Below are positions 34,007 to 45,640 of a stretch of DNA of 64,000 nt, piece by piece. The notes beneath the pieces are model-generated. The model ran no database searches and was not told the origin of the DNA. It was given only the letters and a program-made list of their open reading frames with translations. The stretch covers positions 158,075,276 through 158,139,275 of the forward strand of contig OX104127.1 in assembly GCA_944470555.2 (NCBI GenBank). The letters run 5' to 3'. Both the position numbers and the translations under genes were made by a program. Numbering within the stretch: position 1 is the first letter of the stretch; every line of letters begins with the position of its first letter. The DNA comes from Heterobilharzia americana (Eukaryota > Platyhelminthes > Trematoda > Strigeidida > Schistosomatidae).

Positions 34007-35086
34007 CTGTGTTGGTGTTAAATTAATCAATTGTGATAAATGTTCTCTTTCTGGAGCAGATAAATACTTTTGTTGTTTAAATCTTCTTTCTAATTCGTAG
34101 ACTTGAGCTTGTGTAAATAATACTCGGCGTTTTCTACGTTGTGATAAACCACGAAAATTACTTGTTGCTGTGTGTATACCAACTGAATGTCCTGTATGCC
34201 CAACAGCAACATTATGCAAAGAATGCATAGCAGCGGCAGCAGCTGCTGCCGCTGCTACCGATACACCACTAGTACCACTACCGACTGTCACACCTGTCAT
34301 ATTATTTCCAACGCAACCTGTCTGTGATTGAATCTGCTGTAAATGATATGGATGATGAGGATGGAATGATGAGAATGATAAGATTGTGAATTTAATGTAG
34401 AATTGAATGGATGTGAATTCCATGGATATTGATTAGATTGTGAGTGTAGATTACCTCCACCAGTGTTGACTGCCACAGCTGCTGCAGCTGCAGCAGCGAC
34501 GGCTACAGCTTTCTGATGCTTTTCATAGGCTAACATAGCGGCATGATTATTACTGCTCATGTTACTACTGTCATTATTACTATTATTATTAGTAGTAGTA
34601 GTAGCAACGGTATTATTCATATGAAATGTATTCATAGGTGAATTATGGTAGTCTAATGTGTCAATACGACGGTTAGACTGAATTGTATTTATCGGTGAAT
34701 TACAGGAGACATTATTTGAACATCGTCCACGTGTGAATCGATTATTACTAGTAGTAGTAATAGTAGTAGCATTGATAGTGTTGTATGGTTCAGTACCAAT
34801 CGGCAATGACACGGTACTCCTTCGACTACTGCAGTCGTTGCTGAAGACGACGATGATGACCTTGGACAATTGTTTCGTGTTCTTGTAGAAAAATTTGAAT
34901 TCAAGAATTCATTTGACCCACTCGAAATATGATGCATATTGTTATTATTATTATTATCATTATTACTATTAGTAGTAGTATTAGTGATATGCGACAAATT
35001 GTAATTTCGATTGAAACCAGTTGGGCTAAGATTCCCAGGATAACCACTAATCATTGCAGCACTAGTTACACCCATTAAACGTGAAA
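34007..35086 (-). CDS. NK2-class homeobox gene (Nkx2.1-like), middle exon with homeodomain residues 1-44; two frame breaks
   Basis: Acceptor TATTCTAG (AG at 35088-35087), donor CAG/GTAAGC at 34007/34006. Joined to the upstream exon in phase 1 it reads V-S-R-L-M-G-V-T-S, close to the S-R-F-M-G stretch that I recall upstream of the homeodomain in Nkx2.1. Next come Asn/Ser/Thr-rich and Ala-rich stretches. Homeodomain residues 1-44 follow, from [10 protein letters not shown] (34138) to T-P-T-Q. The homeodomain is almost identical to the NK2.1 type. The reading frame changes twice: once between 34908 and 34689, once between 34450 and 34297. Each change fits loss of a single base. The exon length (1080) also cannot connect phase 1 to phase 0. 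Assembly error is the simplest explanation; real damage or polymorphism cannot be excluded. Confidence 0.85.
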
Positions 35087-35479
35087 CTAGAATATTTTAA
35101 TAAAGAAAGAGGAAATCTTGTCAAGTTAAGTAATCATGATCTATTTTTTTTCAAATAAAGGTGGTATACATAAATAATCATTGAAAGATGCTTTAAAAAA
35201 CATAATGACAAGAATATTTAAGTGTCACCTGTATAGTGAAGAAGAATTTTTAAGCCATTAAACCAACTGTGGGATAATTGAGGGTTAATTTGAGACTAAC
35301 TGATGAATTCTCATGTACACATACTATTGAACGGTGGTCGAACTCACTGAGGACACCTTAATATTGGATGCGAATACTGTTCTGTTCTTGAGCTACTTAT
35401 CTGTGGCTTAGAATCCCTTCATAATTTTTATTGAACTAATGAAAATCGGTCTCCTTATAGTTTATTTACACTGAAGCCA

Positions 35480-36445
35480 TCCATCATCCATCCAGGTCCA
35501 CCTGGCACTAAGCATTACTGCGTAATTGTCCAAGTTGCCACACCTCATATCACCACATCAAGTAAAAAGATATTGAGGTGCAAGATGAATAAGAGAATAC
35601 AGTCCAAAAAAATATAAAGTACAAAAAGAGAGAAACAAAGAATGAGAAAGTTGTGAGATTCGGTATAGCGTCGTTGAGATAAGCATAATGTGTGTATACA
35701 TCTGCCCCACTGACATCGCTACTCACCAATATCAACTACAGTCAGTCTACAACCACTGGTTCCTCTTGTTCCACCAACCCAAACCGGCTGCCTAGTCTGC
35801 ATCGCCCCCCACATCGCTCAAACCAACAGTCAGAAACTTCATACATTGGTGCCATGTTTTAGTATGGCCATCTCGCGGCTCCCTCCAGCCTCGAACTACT
35901 TCAGCCAACATTGTGTGATCAGGCAATCAGTGACTAGGCATACATAACACCTGTCCCAACCAGACATCTCAGTCCATCAAGGTTCACAACCTAGTCAACA
36001 GATTTACCTCTACTCCATCTCGAAAACTCTACACCTACACCTCACTTCTGCATTACTCACGTGCTGACACCACACAATACGGCCTACACTACCAAGGCAA
36101 CGGTGGTCAAACAACACCTGAACCCACAGCTTTCTCATGTCTTCCACCTTCAATGGTCATGTTTCACAGCCATACAGTAGGACAGAGTCGACTGCTGTGC
36201 AGTACACACAACCCTAGTAGACAATCGGATATCACGGCGGCGTCACAGGTGGCATAAATTGGCAAAAGCCAATCCAGCCTTTTGTATCTGTGCAGAAATT
36301 TCATCGACAACTGATCCACCAGGGTAGATCTGATCCTACTTCCTAGGTAAGTGAAGTAGTCGACAGACTCATCCACTTCACTCACTCTCTATTGTTAGCT
36401 GTGGCACTGTTGAAGACCAATCCTGAAGCAGCAAGATCATTTGTG
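35480..36445 (-). mobile_element. RTE-like LINE family D, copy 3
   Basis: A minus-strand 3' half of family D in intron 1. It contains the S-V-D-Y-F-T-Y-L-G-S block near 36365 and the C-terminal region down to about 35730. The 3' part then runs to about 35490, where it resembles 14700-14930. It is truncated just before the catalytic motif. Confidence 0.8.
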
Positions 36446-36689
36446 TAGCAATGGTGATTAGTAATACGCTTACTAGAGAGGAATTTCCAGCTTTCAGTGG
36501 CAAGCACTTTCTCCTTTACTTAAATGAAAACCTACCAGTTGGATATGAATATTCTTTTCTCTATTTTAAGTTTAGCCTCATATTTGACATATTTATAACT
36601 CATAGACACAGACGTTGAACAATTCAGCCTTATATAACAACGAGAAATTAAAACTATTGAAAAACAACGACTGATATCCATCCATCTCA

Positions 36690-36860
36690 CAAGAGGTGGG
36701 TAGGGGATAACTTTTTGGCCATTGGAACGATTAGTCCCGAATCCCAGTCACATTAGAGACAAAATCACAGATTTCGGTGCAGGTACACTCAGCTGATGAG
36801 TCTTGAGTAGAACGAGACGAGCGTCCTAGATTCTATGGCTAATCATCAACATGGATATAA
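36690..36860 (+). repeat. SINE family alpha copy
   Basis: A plus-strand degenerate head and hammerhead region: CTGATGAG is intact near 36790, GAAA has become GAGA, and GTC with C-T-A-G-A-T follows. The GAAA change should prevent cleavage. Confidence 0.55.
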
Positions 36861-37419
36861 GCTTAGAAACACTTGACCGCCTTTGTAGACACTGGACAAT
36901 GAGGTGTATTTGAAACCTTAGCGAAATTCACATTCCTTTACGGTTGCTAAGTGTATGTACATAACTGATATACTCAAGTGTAGAAATACTTCAACAATCA
37001 GTACGCTGAACGATTTGTGAGGTAAGGTGCTCTCAGTCAATGTTGACGTTGTCTATCTCTGCCTCTCACTCTCCTCTATCTTTGTGTAACACCTTTTTTC
37101 TCTAATTAGGTCAATTAAATTGGGATTAATAATCCCAGATACCATTTTCTTTTCCATTACATTATTACACTTTACATACTAATTTCACTTGGAAAAGAGA
37201 TTAGCCATAGTTACTATGATCATTTTCGCATGAGTACGTGAGTATCTTTCAATCCCCTCCATCAGTCAGTAGTAACTTTCACCATTTGAGTTATTAAATA
37301 ATTCATTCCACTGTAGATGTTCTACAAGGCATTACTACTGTGGTAAGGGTGACACAAACAGGGAGCATAATCCGTTCATTTGTGCTACAGCTGATGTTGT
37401 GTGTGTGGTCAAGCCTTCA

Positions 37420-37900
37420 CCAACCTCACACACACACACAAACATAGAGATAGTTGTTCTTATGACCTCAGTAACTAAGTGAAAAACACAGCAATTCATT
37501 TTGTTCAGCTTTTTCCACTTATAATGGTGTTTTTGAGAGGCACTTATCCATCATTGTGTAATTAATTGTTTCTTCATTCACTAAGTGGAAAAAAAATACT
37601 GTAGAATGCTCATATTAACAATACTACAACTATTAATACTACTCACATTATTAATACTACTATTACTATGTCAATTACACCAACCAATCAAAGTGTGGTA
37701 ATAATGTCGAAACTAATTTGATCAATTTTCAATATTTACTTATTCAATGAAGTCACATAACCCAACGATTATTTTCTGTCGGGAAGACGATGGATGGGGA
37801 AATGTCGTTGGTAAGCTTGAATACATACGAATATTGATAGTGACACGTGTATTTCAGGTGATCGATCACTCACTAACACACACACACACACACACACATG
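37420..37900. repeat. (CA)n microsatellites in intron 1
   Basis: Runs at about 37427-37440 and 37877-37898, separated by AT-rich sequence. Confidence 0.9.
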
Positions 37901-38649
37901 CATAGACTTGAGAATGTAAGTAAGTCATCACAATGGTCTAGTTGAAGTGGAAAAGAAAACGAAATGAAAACATGATTACGTAATACGATGATTTTGTATT
38001 TCGTTAATTGAGCATAATTACTGAGTGAAATGAGCATAAAAGTGATTGTAACTTGTTTGTGTGTATTGTGTGTGTTCGTGTGTATTTGCGCGCTAGAAAG
38101 GAATGTAATGAACTCTAATGTTTACATTTTCTAAAGTACAGTTTAGAAATCAGTTATCATTCATGAAATAAATTTATTTTGGGGTTCGTGCTGAACAGCT
38201 GTTTCGTCATCAAAAGTGTGTAATGACAACCTCACTATGAGTCGAACTGTAGACATTCAAACGTGTAGGTTACTATTCACATCTGGTGGACCAATGACTA
38301 GTGGTCCATAGTTTTTAATTCTGTCGGTTTCCAAAGGATTTGATTAACCCCAGCGATCAAGATTTCTCATTAAAACATTGGCATATCCACAACTAATTAG
38401 TAAAACAGTAGTACTTATGTATTGATTTGGACTATCACACTTAAAAACGGAAATACTGCTGGTCATAGTGTGGTTAATAGTTTGTATCGTACATATACTT
38501 TGGTACTATGGAAGATTACCTAGTTTGAACCGATTGTTAACATTGGAAAGCGTCAGTGTGTCAGTAATTGGATAATAACATGATTTTTGATTGTCTGACT
38601 ATAAAACATTAATCACTTATGCCAGTTATCATGAGTAGATCTGTAAGAT

Positions 38650-38735
38650 TCCCTGAACTTTGATTCTATGCTTGTTGGTATTTGTCAGCAAGATATATCT
38701 GTAAACACGGGGGAAGTGGTGTTCCCCTAGTGGTT
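38650..38735 (-). repeat. SINE family gamma, short fragment
   Basis: A short block ('gcttgttggtatttgtcagc') shared with the copies at 395-592 and 42940-43115. No ribozyme part. Confidence 0.4.
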
Positions 38736-38769
38736 CCAACCTTTTACATACAGAATGGAACAAAATGTC

Positions 38770-39505
38770 AATTATTATTTGTCCCTTGGGTTCCTAGTGA
38801 AAAATAGGGCTTCACTAGCACGCCTCCATTCCACTCTCTTCTCTGCACTCTTTTGAACCTCTGTCCATGACTGCGCAGAAGCTTTCATTTCTTCGTCACA
38901 TGATCTCATCCATGTCACCTCGCCTCGGACACCCAACTCGTCATTTCCCATTTGGATTCCACTAGACGCACGGGCCTGGCGTGTGATGTCCCCAGTTGGC
39001 TTTCTCAGTGTATGCCCAATCCATCTCCACTTTCCTCTTTTACATATCTCTTGGGCGATAGTTTTTACTTCTTTGATTCGTTCCCAGAGTTCTTCCTTGC
39101 TTATTCTTTCTGGCCTTCTGAGCTTCAGTAACGAGCCAGCGTAGGCAGTTGTTGATGTATATTTGTAGTTTGTTGAAAATGCCTTTCGTAACGCGCCAAG
39201 TCTCTTAACCACCACATGGAAGCACTGACTTGACTGAATTAGTGTTGAAAATCCGGATGCTGAGTGCAGAAGATCTTCACACTGGTTTCAGGTTAATGAA
39301 CGTCTGTCTTCGTGTCTTTTCCGATCTTGGCTGGCCTTGACGTCATCGTCTGTGCCGCCTGTAGTTGAAACAGTGCTGCCTAGATAGGTGTAGGTGAAAG
39401 AGGCTACTTCCTTTAAGTTTTTCCCGTTGATGGTGATTAAAGCTTGTTATTGTTGTTGGTGGCGTTGGTTGGGTATCTTCATCACCTCTGTCTTCTCTAC
39501 TTCAA
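38770..39505 (-). mobile_element. RTE-like LINE family A, 3' end copy
   Basis: A minus-strand copy with an unusually long open C-terminal frame (39215-38775, 146 codons). It covers K-R-L-G-x-L-R-K-A-F, W-R-W-I-G-H-T-L-R and T-W-M-R-S-C-D-E-E to the terminal N-P-R-D-K. These motifs give a good picture of the protein's C-terminus. It is 5'-truncated near 39505 and lies in intron 1. Confidence 0.85.
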
Positions 39506-40269
39506 TAGGGCATTAGTTATTTGTCGTTTCAATAAGTCGATATGTATACTTCAATCATTTTTTTCGTTAAGCATAAAACAGCAACGTAGTCACTAAGATA
39601 ACACTTTAACTCGACTAACGAAGGGATCATCCATAGAGTACTCATCAAAGTATTTTGATCGAGTTTTAGAATATGGCCAATTAGCTGATGGACAAGAAAA
39701 TACGACGCATTGATTTTGATTGTCAGATGTTGACAGTTCATCGACGACAAGCCATATGATCTAGGTATTCTGCGTTCTTTATTCTACAGTCAAATAACAT
39801 TTAATCCTTTTCAATATTGCTACTGCGAACTGCAGTTTTCTCAAATATAATACGAAATGTCTTCTATAAACTATAAACCTTTAATTTCTTAAACGACCAG
39901 ATAAAACTGGTCACTTCTAATAGGATTTCTAATTCAAGTACTTCCAGTTGAAAGAATTTTTGCCTTCTAGAAGGTAATTCTTTCTTAACTCACGTTTCAT
40001 TCTATTATTTCCTGCCTTTTCATTTATGTACTACTGTTGTCTCATATATATATAATCCATCTGCATCCTTTCTGTTGTTATTCTGTCGATCGTTAATGAT
40101 ACATCAGAGATTATCGAAGTAGACAATTTGAAATATGCGGATATTAATTGAAATTTGTTCATTTATTTACTTTAAACAAGTATTCAAGTGAAATGCTAAG
40201 AAATATGAGATAGGGGGGTATACCATTCTTCAGATAATTATTTTTAGCCAAAGCCAATTGAATTGCTTA

Positions 40270-40400
40270 CTTGATAGTGATTAGGAGTGAGGACTCGTCA
40301 GCTGGATGTATCTCCTTCTCAGTAAGTGATACACCACTCCAGTGGCCATCACTTGAAACGCCAAAGTGTTGTCCACTTGGTTACTGGGGCATCACAGACA
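40270..40400 (-). repeat. SINE family alpha, partial
   Basis: A minus-strand core block CTGACGAG with 'acatccag' is visible near 40288-40308, followed by the tRNA-like head to about 40390. The second half of the hammerhead is missing. Confidence 0.5.
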
Positions 40401-40449
40401 CCTTTCTATCAGTCTGATGCAATTTGACCATGGAAAATCACAAGTATAA

Positions 40450-40830
40450 AGGAATATAAGTCAACTGAATGTTGTTGTCGTCTCCGTCGACTGGCCTATT
40501 ACGTTTACATGGGATTCTCAACTAGGCTGGAATTAGGGTGGCATTTAAACCTACAAACTCACTTAGAGATAAACTATGTCAACTGAAGGATCTGATAGGA
40601 CCAATTCAGGAAAATAATATGATCCCTGTACTAGGTCAGACTAGCCGACTGGGGTTAGTTAGATTGTCAGAACATTGTAATTTAGCCAAATGTATCATGA
40701 TAATCCGACAAGATCGATGGTCTAGAAAGAAACTCCGCTATTGTAATGCATGCATTGACACAAAACCACACAATAGGATGGGTGGGATACAATCACTGTA
40801 CTTAAGTTCAATATAATTAGGTGGATAGAG
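40450..40830 (+). mobile_element. Possible Penelope-like element remnant
   Basis: The plus-strand frame at 40538-40816 reads F-K-P-T-N-S-L-R-D-K-L, then L-K-D, then G-Q-T-S-R-L-G-L-V-R-L-S-E-H. This order resembles the linker and GIY-YIG endonuclease region of Penelope-like elements (x-K-x-T-x-x-L-R-x-x-L ... K-D ... V-G-Q-T-x-R ... R-L-x-E-H). The G-I-Y and Y-V-G core looks damaged. The family is inferred from motif order only. Confidence 0.4.
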
Positions 40831-41288
40831 AGACTGGTTGATTACTGAATCTTTGTTCATCGAATCAACCAACACCAGACACATGTAAGGGAAATGACGC
40901 AACACTCATGCATACCAGAGATATGGAAAATTTGCTACCAATAAAACAATCATGTGAAGTGACATAACTATAAAAACCAAATGTCGAAAATTGTATGACT
41001 GCATTGATATGATTATGAGTAATAAGTTCTGCTCGAAACGTCATCCAGTAAATAATACGCTATCACGGTGTCCTAAGTCAAATAAACAAATCCAATATGG
41101 AATTACGTTTTACTCTAGTGCACAAGTTTACGCTTGTATCAATAAATATTGTTGTTTCGGTTCCTCATGGATGAAAACACTTCTTCGCGACTTCTCAACT
41201 GTGCACATCTGGAACGTATGATGTGATCTTGTTTGCACAAGTTTTATATAGTGTTAAATATTACCATTGTGCATAAATAATTGCTTAC

Positions 41289-41739
41289 CATATTCATTAT
41301 ATTCATTGTTCAATCGAGGATCATTAGCAGCAGCGGCAGCTGCCGCTACACCATACCAAGAAGATGCAGCTGCCGCAGACACAGCATTCACTGAATTCAA
41401 TACACTTGATTCAATTGGATTCATGTCAAGTGGAGTAGAATTGACACCGAATTCATTCGGATTATTATTATTATTACTATTAGGATTTATTGTAGAGTTT
41501 TCATCCAGTAATTGATTAGTTTGTTGTCCAGACCAGAATAATGCTGCACTCATACGATTATTATAATTGGACATTGAACGATGAGAGATAAATTCACTGG
41601 AATCATTTGTTTGAGGTGAATGTTCAATCAGATGGTCTGTAGACAATTTTAAATTGTTTACTTGATTAGCTATCACTTCATTGTTATTATTATTATTGTT
41701 ATGACTATTGAAACTTTGGGCCCTATTCAAGTTTTTCAA
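41289..41739 (-). CDS. NK2-class homeobox gene (Nkx2.1-like), upstream exon with W-Y-G...D-P-R motif
   Basis: The open frame ends at donor G/GTAAGC (41289/41288), phase 1, and joins directly to V-S-R-L-M-G of the middle exon. The exon is Asn-rich and carries S-S-W-Y-G, an Ala run and N-D-P-R-L. In Nkx2.1 a G-W-Y-G ... D-P-R-F block lies at the same place before S-R-F-M-G, so the exon fits this subgroup. There is no in-frame ATG at the upstream end: the frame opens after TGA at about 41745. Either the exon begins at an acceptor (AG/ boundaries at 41722, 41713 or 41704 are possible) or translation starts at the internal Met of M-S-N-Y-N-N-R. The tinman motif (F-S-V-x-D-I-L) is not here, so an upstream exon is likely. 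Confidence 0.75.
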
Positions 41740-42039
41740 TGTTCAATATTGAGAAGAAAAATGAAAAGAAAGAAATTTTTAGTGAATTCGATATTGTATA
41801 TTTGTTTAAATTTAGTTATTGAAGGTAAAACAGAAATGATCTGTGTATATGTGAGATAGCCATGGTTTAGCAGACTGGTTCTACTGATATCCGGTGATGA
41901 TTGAAGTAGGAATGAAAGCCTATATTGTAGTATGACTCAAACTAGTGGACTTTTAGGTAATCGGTCAAAAATGAAATTGACCTAGATTATCTTCATGGAT
42001 AGAATCGTGACTGGTTGTAGATTTTCAACCATTTTAGAA

Positions 42040-42320
42040 GTATAATGTTATTGCCTGTATTATCCTGTCGATGATTGAACCGAACTGATTAGTCACTACT
42101 GGTTATTAAAATTATACGTGTTTTACAAGAAGTGGCTATCATGAGTCGGTGATATTGTGGACACCGTTCTGGTGTGTGAAGCCTTCTCAGTCAAGTTCGA
42201 GTATCATTGGAAACAGTATCAATCATTTGAAGGCAGGCATGTCCAGCTGATGAGTCCTAATTAGGAAGAAACGCGGGTATTGGATCCTACTGCTAGCCAC
42301 TATTCATCATTAATTCTAGA
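42040..42320. repeat. SINE family alpha, minus tail plus plus-strand copy
   Basis: A minus-oriented tail fragment (about 42045-42105) is followed by a plus copy with head (about 42130-42215), hammerhead (42241-42285) and post-cleavage block to about 42310. This is again a divergent arrangement. Confidence 0.65.
42241..42285 (+). ncRNA. Hammerhead ribozyme in alpha SINE
   Basis: CTGATGAG, a TCCTAATTAGGA hairpin and GAAA are intact. The cleavage triplet is GTA, which is allowed (NUH). Stem I pairs GTCCAG with TTGGAT using two G-U pairs. Possibly active. Confidence 0.6.
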
Positions 42321-42399
42321 AGCATGCTACTAATTTCACTTGAAGACAATCTCTACATGAATTAGACAATTCTTTTTCATCGATTACAGCTCTATTATT

Positions 42400-42740
42400 T
42401 GTTGATATAATTCTTCATTGTTATACTGGAATGAATTGATCGACCTCTGTTGGCATATGAACTCCTATATTGGATGCCTAAGCATTATCCGAACATTAAT
42501 AGTTATGACTGACTTGGTTGTAGTTAACAGTAAAACTCATGGATGCGCGTTTTGTCCTATTTGGGACTCGTCTACTGGATGTACATGTACCCCAGTGAAG
42601 GATATTCTTCCTAGTGAGTCGCAAACCGCCTACCTATCGCTTCAAACACTAAAGTCTCTCAGTGGGAACAAGATCACTCGCTTGAATGTAGGTACATTCG
42701 TTTGATAAGTCCAAAATAGGACTAAATCTGAGTCCTGAGT
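42400..42740. repeat. SINE family alpha, divergent inverted pair
   Basis: A minus copy (about 42420-42655) is followed by a plus copy (about 42655-42740). The minus hammerhead has a mutated first core; the plus copy has TTGATAAG and CTAAA. Both should be inactive. The heads are central. Confidence 0.65.
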
Positions 42741-42939
42741 TGAGTAAAATTAATGGCTATGCAGTGATTAGTCACTGGGAGGGTAATTAACTTCATATTG
42801 TTTAGTCCTAAATGGTCACAGAATTCTGTTGATAATTTTGCAATATAGCCACCAAACTAGGCAGCTCAGCATCGTGATACACTTTAATAGATATTAGTTG
42901 GATGGAAGTAGCTGGCAGGAAAGTGTGGACATAAGTTTT

Positions 42940-43275
42940 GCGTTTGTTGGTACTCGTCAGAAATGCTTATTTGCAACCCCGAGGGAACTGATGTCCTCTG
43001 TATGAGATTCGGACTAGCGTCACCCAGTACTTTAGTCAGAGACACTACCAGTGTGCTATTCGGGCCGTGACTGACTTCCAGTAGGACTAGATTAGATATA
43101 TCGACTGGTCACTGGAGGGAAACCAACTACATGTAGTTCTAAGTGCTGATCAAATTCTACCTGCCGTTCGTGATTTATGAGTTCAAATCTCAGGTAGAGA
43201 AACAGTTCCTTTGAGGTTGGAGATATGCACTGCTAATGTGTGCCAAAAAGCACGAAACCAGGGTCGGCTAGGTCT
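42940..43275. repeat. SINE family gamma, divergent inverted pair
   Basis: A minus copy (about 42945-43115) meets a plus copy (about 43120-43275). The plus copy ends in a hammerhead-like block near 43229-43265: CTAATGTG (consensus CTGATGAG), a GTGC...GCAC stem II, CGAAA and GTC. The G-to-A change in the core suggests inactivity. Confidence 0.6.
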
Positions 43276-43609
43276 TCTATCGATTGTTTTCATCTAATTA
43301 ATAAGTGAATATATATTTGAAAGAAACGCTGTACACAGAACTGATAGGGTGAACTATCAGTATGCTACTAGTTCAGTCGACAGGTATCATGTAAATAAAC
43401 AGTTCTGACAACTACGCTTGTTATTACAATCTTAGGGTCATTTTTTGTCCGGTTACCATGCTCGTCCTCATACACTAGGATCACCTTAGCAGTAGAAGCT
43501 GTTTCACATGTTTCAGGCAACAATTAATGAACAACTTTTCTATATAAATTTGCCTCCACAAACAGTTGATTATAAGTTACATTATTCAGTAGGAATGTGA
43601 TTGTCCATA

Positions 43610-43705
43610 AATGAATTGGAAACCTGGACAGATGTTTCTATCTAGTATGGGACTCCTCAGAAATGCGCGGCCATGATCTAGCCAGGGGTCAGGATTACTG
43701 AACAT
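43610..43705 (-). repeat. SINE family beta, partial copy
   Basis: Minus strand: the first core CTGAGGAG is intact near 43660, but CGAAA has become AGAAA and stem I no longer closes. The tRNA-like head is truncated. Confidence 0.55.
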
Positions 43706-44079
43706 AAAAAACCAAATCATTTAGTGCCAAGATTCACTAAACTAGGTCCACAACTGACTATAGTTCTATGAACTAGTGAGTTTCTCAGATACAACCTAAC
43801 TGTATGATTCTAATGACGTCATTCTATAAATTGAAACTCGTATGTATCAACTACATAGAGCGGATACTTGTAATCTGCAGTAACTATGATTCTCTTGATG
43901 ATTACCTCCCAGGGCGTCAGCGGGAAGCTGTGTTGTTGGAAGCTGGCACTCCAGCCAATTATATTCTGTTAACCTGGAAAACCTTTTGTTGATTTCCAAC
44001 TCTGAATTGATCAATTTCTGATGATATACACCATATTCTACATTCTAGCAGTCATTTAACACTGAAACATATTTTGACA

Positions 44080-44470
44080 AGGCGTGGTTATCATAACTGA
44101 GCCATTTACTCAGTGACACTGGTATCTGAAGCCAAATTCGACACATTTGGCTGGCGAATTGCAAAAGTGACGTCCTGCACTCTACAATTATCATTCATAA
44201 CATCCAGATGACAAGTTCCAGATGGGAGGAAACGTGTGTCGTGGATTCCACTGCCAACCGCTATCCGTCCATTCCATCAAATTGTGACTAGCCTGTATAT
44301 CGAGGCATCCTCACGGGAGCCCATATACCCATAGGGGCAGTCAACTTAATCCAGTGAACGACAGGGAATTGCAAGCCATAGTATCAAAACTTTACCTGCC
44401 CCACGAGGAGTGGTTATCGTGTCTCAGCAGTCTAGTAGGTAACTCTGTGTCATGTGAAAAGATTGCTCCT
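44080..44470 (+). repeat. SINE family alpha, degenerate copy and second head
   Basis: Plus strand. A damaged head and hammerhead (ATGACAAG core, GGAAA and GTC retained, about 44205-44255) are followed by the complete alpha tail to about 44400. A second tRNA-like head start follows near 44410-44450, suggesting a former tandem unit. Confidence 0.55.
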
Positions 44471-44989
44471 GGACGGCTGTCTAAATCGGATCGATTATAT
44501 TGCTCTTCAAAATGTCATTTGTTTCCTTTTACACATTGGGTTAACCAAGAATACTTCACCAAGATTTCGTGTACATCCACGTGTACCATTGAAAATTCTT
44601 GACTATAGAATTGGTTGTGTTAGATACTGACATTCCATATCCTTAATAATGATTTCTGCGAAGCGATCATAGGAAAATCGGCAAACTACAATCAAGCCGA
44701 CTTGGTGTGAATCTGCTTTTCTCTCATCAAGTGGTGAACAACTGAAACTCTTTACCTCACGTCCTTCTGTGAACATGTTCAACGTTGATTAGTTACTAGA
44801 CAGAAGATAATTTCATTTTGTCCAGTTCCAAGTTCTGCCACCCTCAATAGCTCAGTAGTGTTATGTCACTGATTACAACACTAGAGACAACATCACAACA
44901 TTTGAAATCTAGGTGAAGCACTTCCCACTATTAGACTAATTTTTAAGTTACTGTCAATGGAAAGAATATTCAACTGATATGCCTGAAAT

Positions 44990-45640
44990 TACCTCAGCTA
45001 ATCTCAGCTTACAGTTTTTAGTTATAAGGATAGTAGGCCAGTTGGCCTGTGTTAATCCTTGCAAAAGATATCTCTGTGAAGATCTAGTTTCTCCTTGAAC
45101 GCGTTGACAGAAGGTACTGTTACTACTTGTTGAGGTAAGGAGTTCCACAATGGGAGAAACTCAGATTCACGCTAAGTTGATTCAATCGCGGTTTTCAAAT
45201 TTTCTTGTGATGCCCTCGGAGATAGTCAGTCCTAGCAGGCGTGAAAAGATAGGACATATCAATACCGAAGTCATTATTAAGAATACGAAATACCAGTATC
45301 AGATCGCCCCATTACCTACGATAAGACAGTGGGAATAAGTTTATCTGATCTAGTCGTTCCTCATAGGACAGATTCGAAAGGCCTGCCATAAACTTAGTAC
45401 CTACCCTTTGAACAAGCTCAAGTGCATCAGCATCCTTTATTACGCATGTACTGGCTGCTTGAATACAGTATTCCAAGTGAGGTCTAACGTAAGTAGAATA
45501 GAGTATTCTGAAACATTTGAAAGCACTACGGAAGGACCACAATACACTGAAGCTCTTTGATACAGCTGCATTACAGTTTGCCAAAGTTTTAAATCATCAC
45601 TAATGATGACACTCAAGTTCAAAGACTGGGAGTAGTGGTG
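44990..45640 (-). mobile_element. CR1/L2-like LINE, C-terminal part of a second family
   Basis: The minus-strand frame 45584-45312 and its continuation read Y-S-T-Y-V-R-P-H-L-E-Y-C, L-E-L-V-Q-R, L-S-Y-E-E-R-L and L-F-P-L-S-Y-R-R. After a stop come G-D-L-I-L-V-F-R-I-L-N. This is the typical C-terminal domain downstream of RT in CR1/L2-type LINEs. It differs from the CR1-like copy at 11100. It is truncated and carries a stop at the end of the first segment. Confidence 0.75.

Larger units (their letters stand above)
35087..41288 (-). other. Intron 1 of the NK2 homeobox gene
   Basis: Donor GTAAGC at 41288-41283, acceptor TTCTAG ending at 35087, phase 1. It contains a family D LINE, an alpha SINE, (CA)n microsatellites near 37425 and 37876, a family A LINE and a Penelope-like remnant. 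Large AT-rich parts (36860-38650 and 39505-40270) show no recognised feature. Confidence 0.75.

Noticed and set aside
34689..34860. Leu-rich continuation of the first frame in the middle homeobox exon
   Set aside because: After the first frame break the original frame reads a Leu run from (TAC/CTA)n codons; the Thr/Asn reading in the neighbouring frame fits the rest of the protein.
39529..39750. Minus-strand open frame in intron 1
   Set aside because: 73 codons, no recognised domain, no splice context; consistent with chance in AT-rich DNA.
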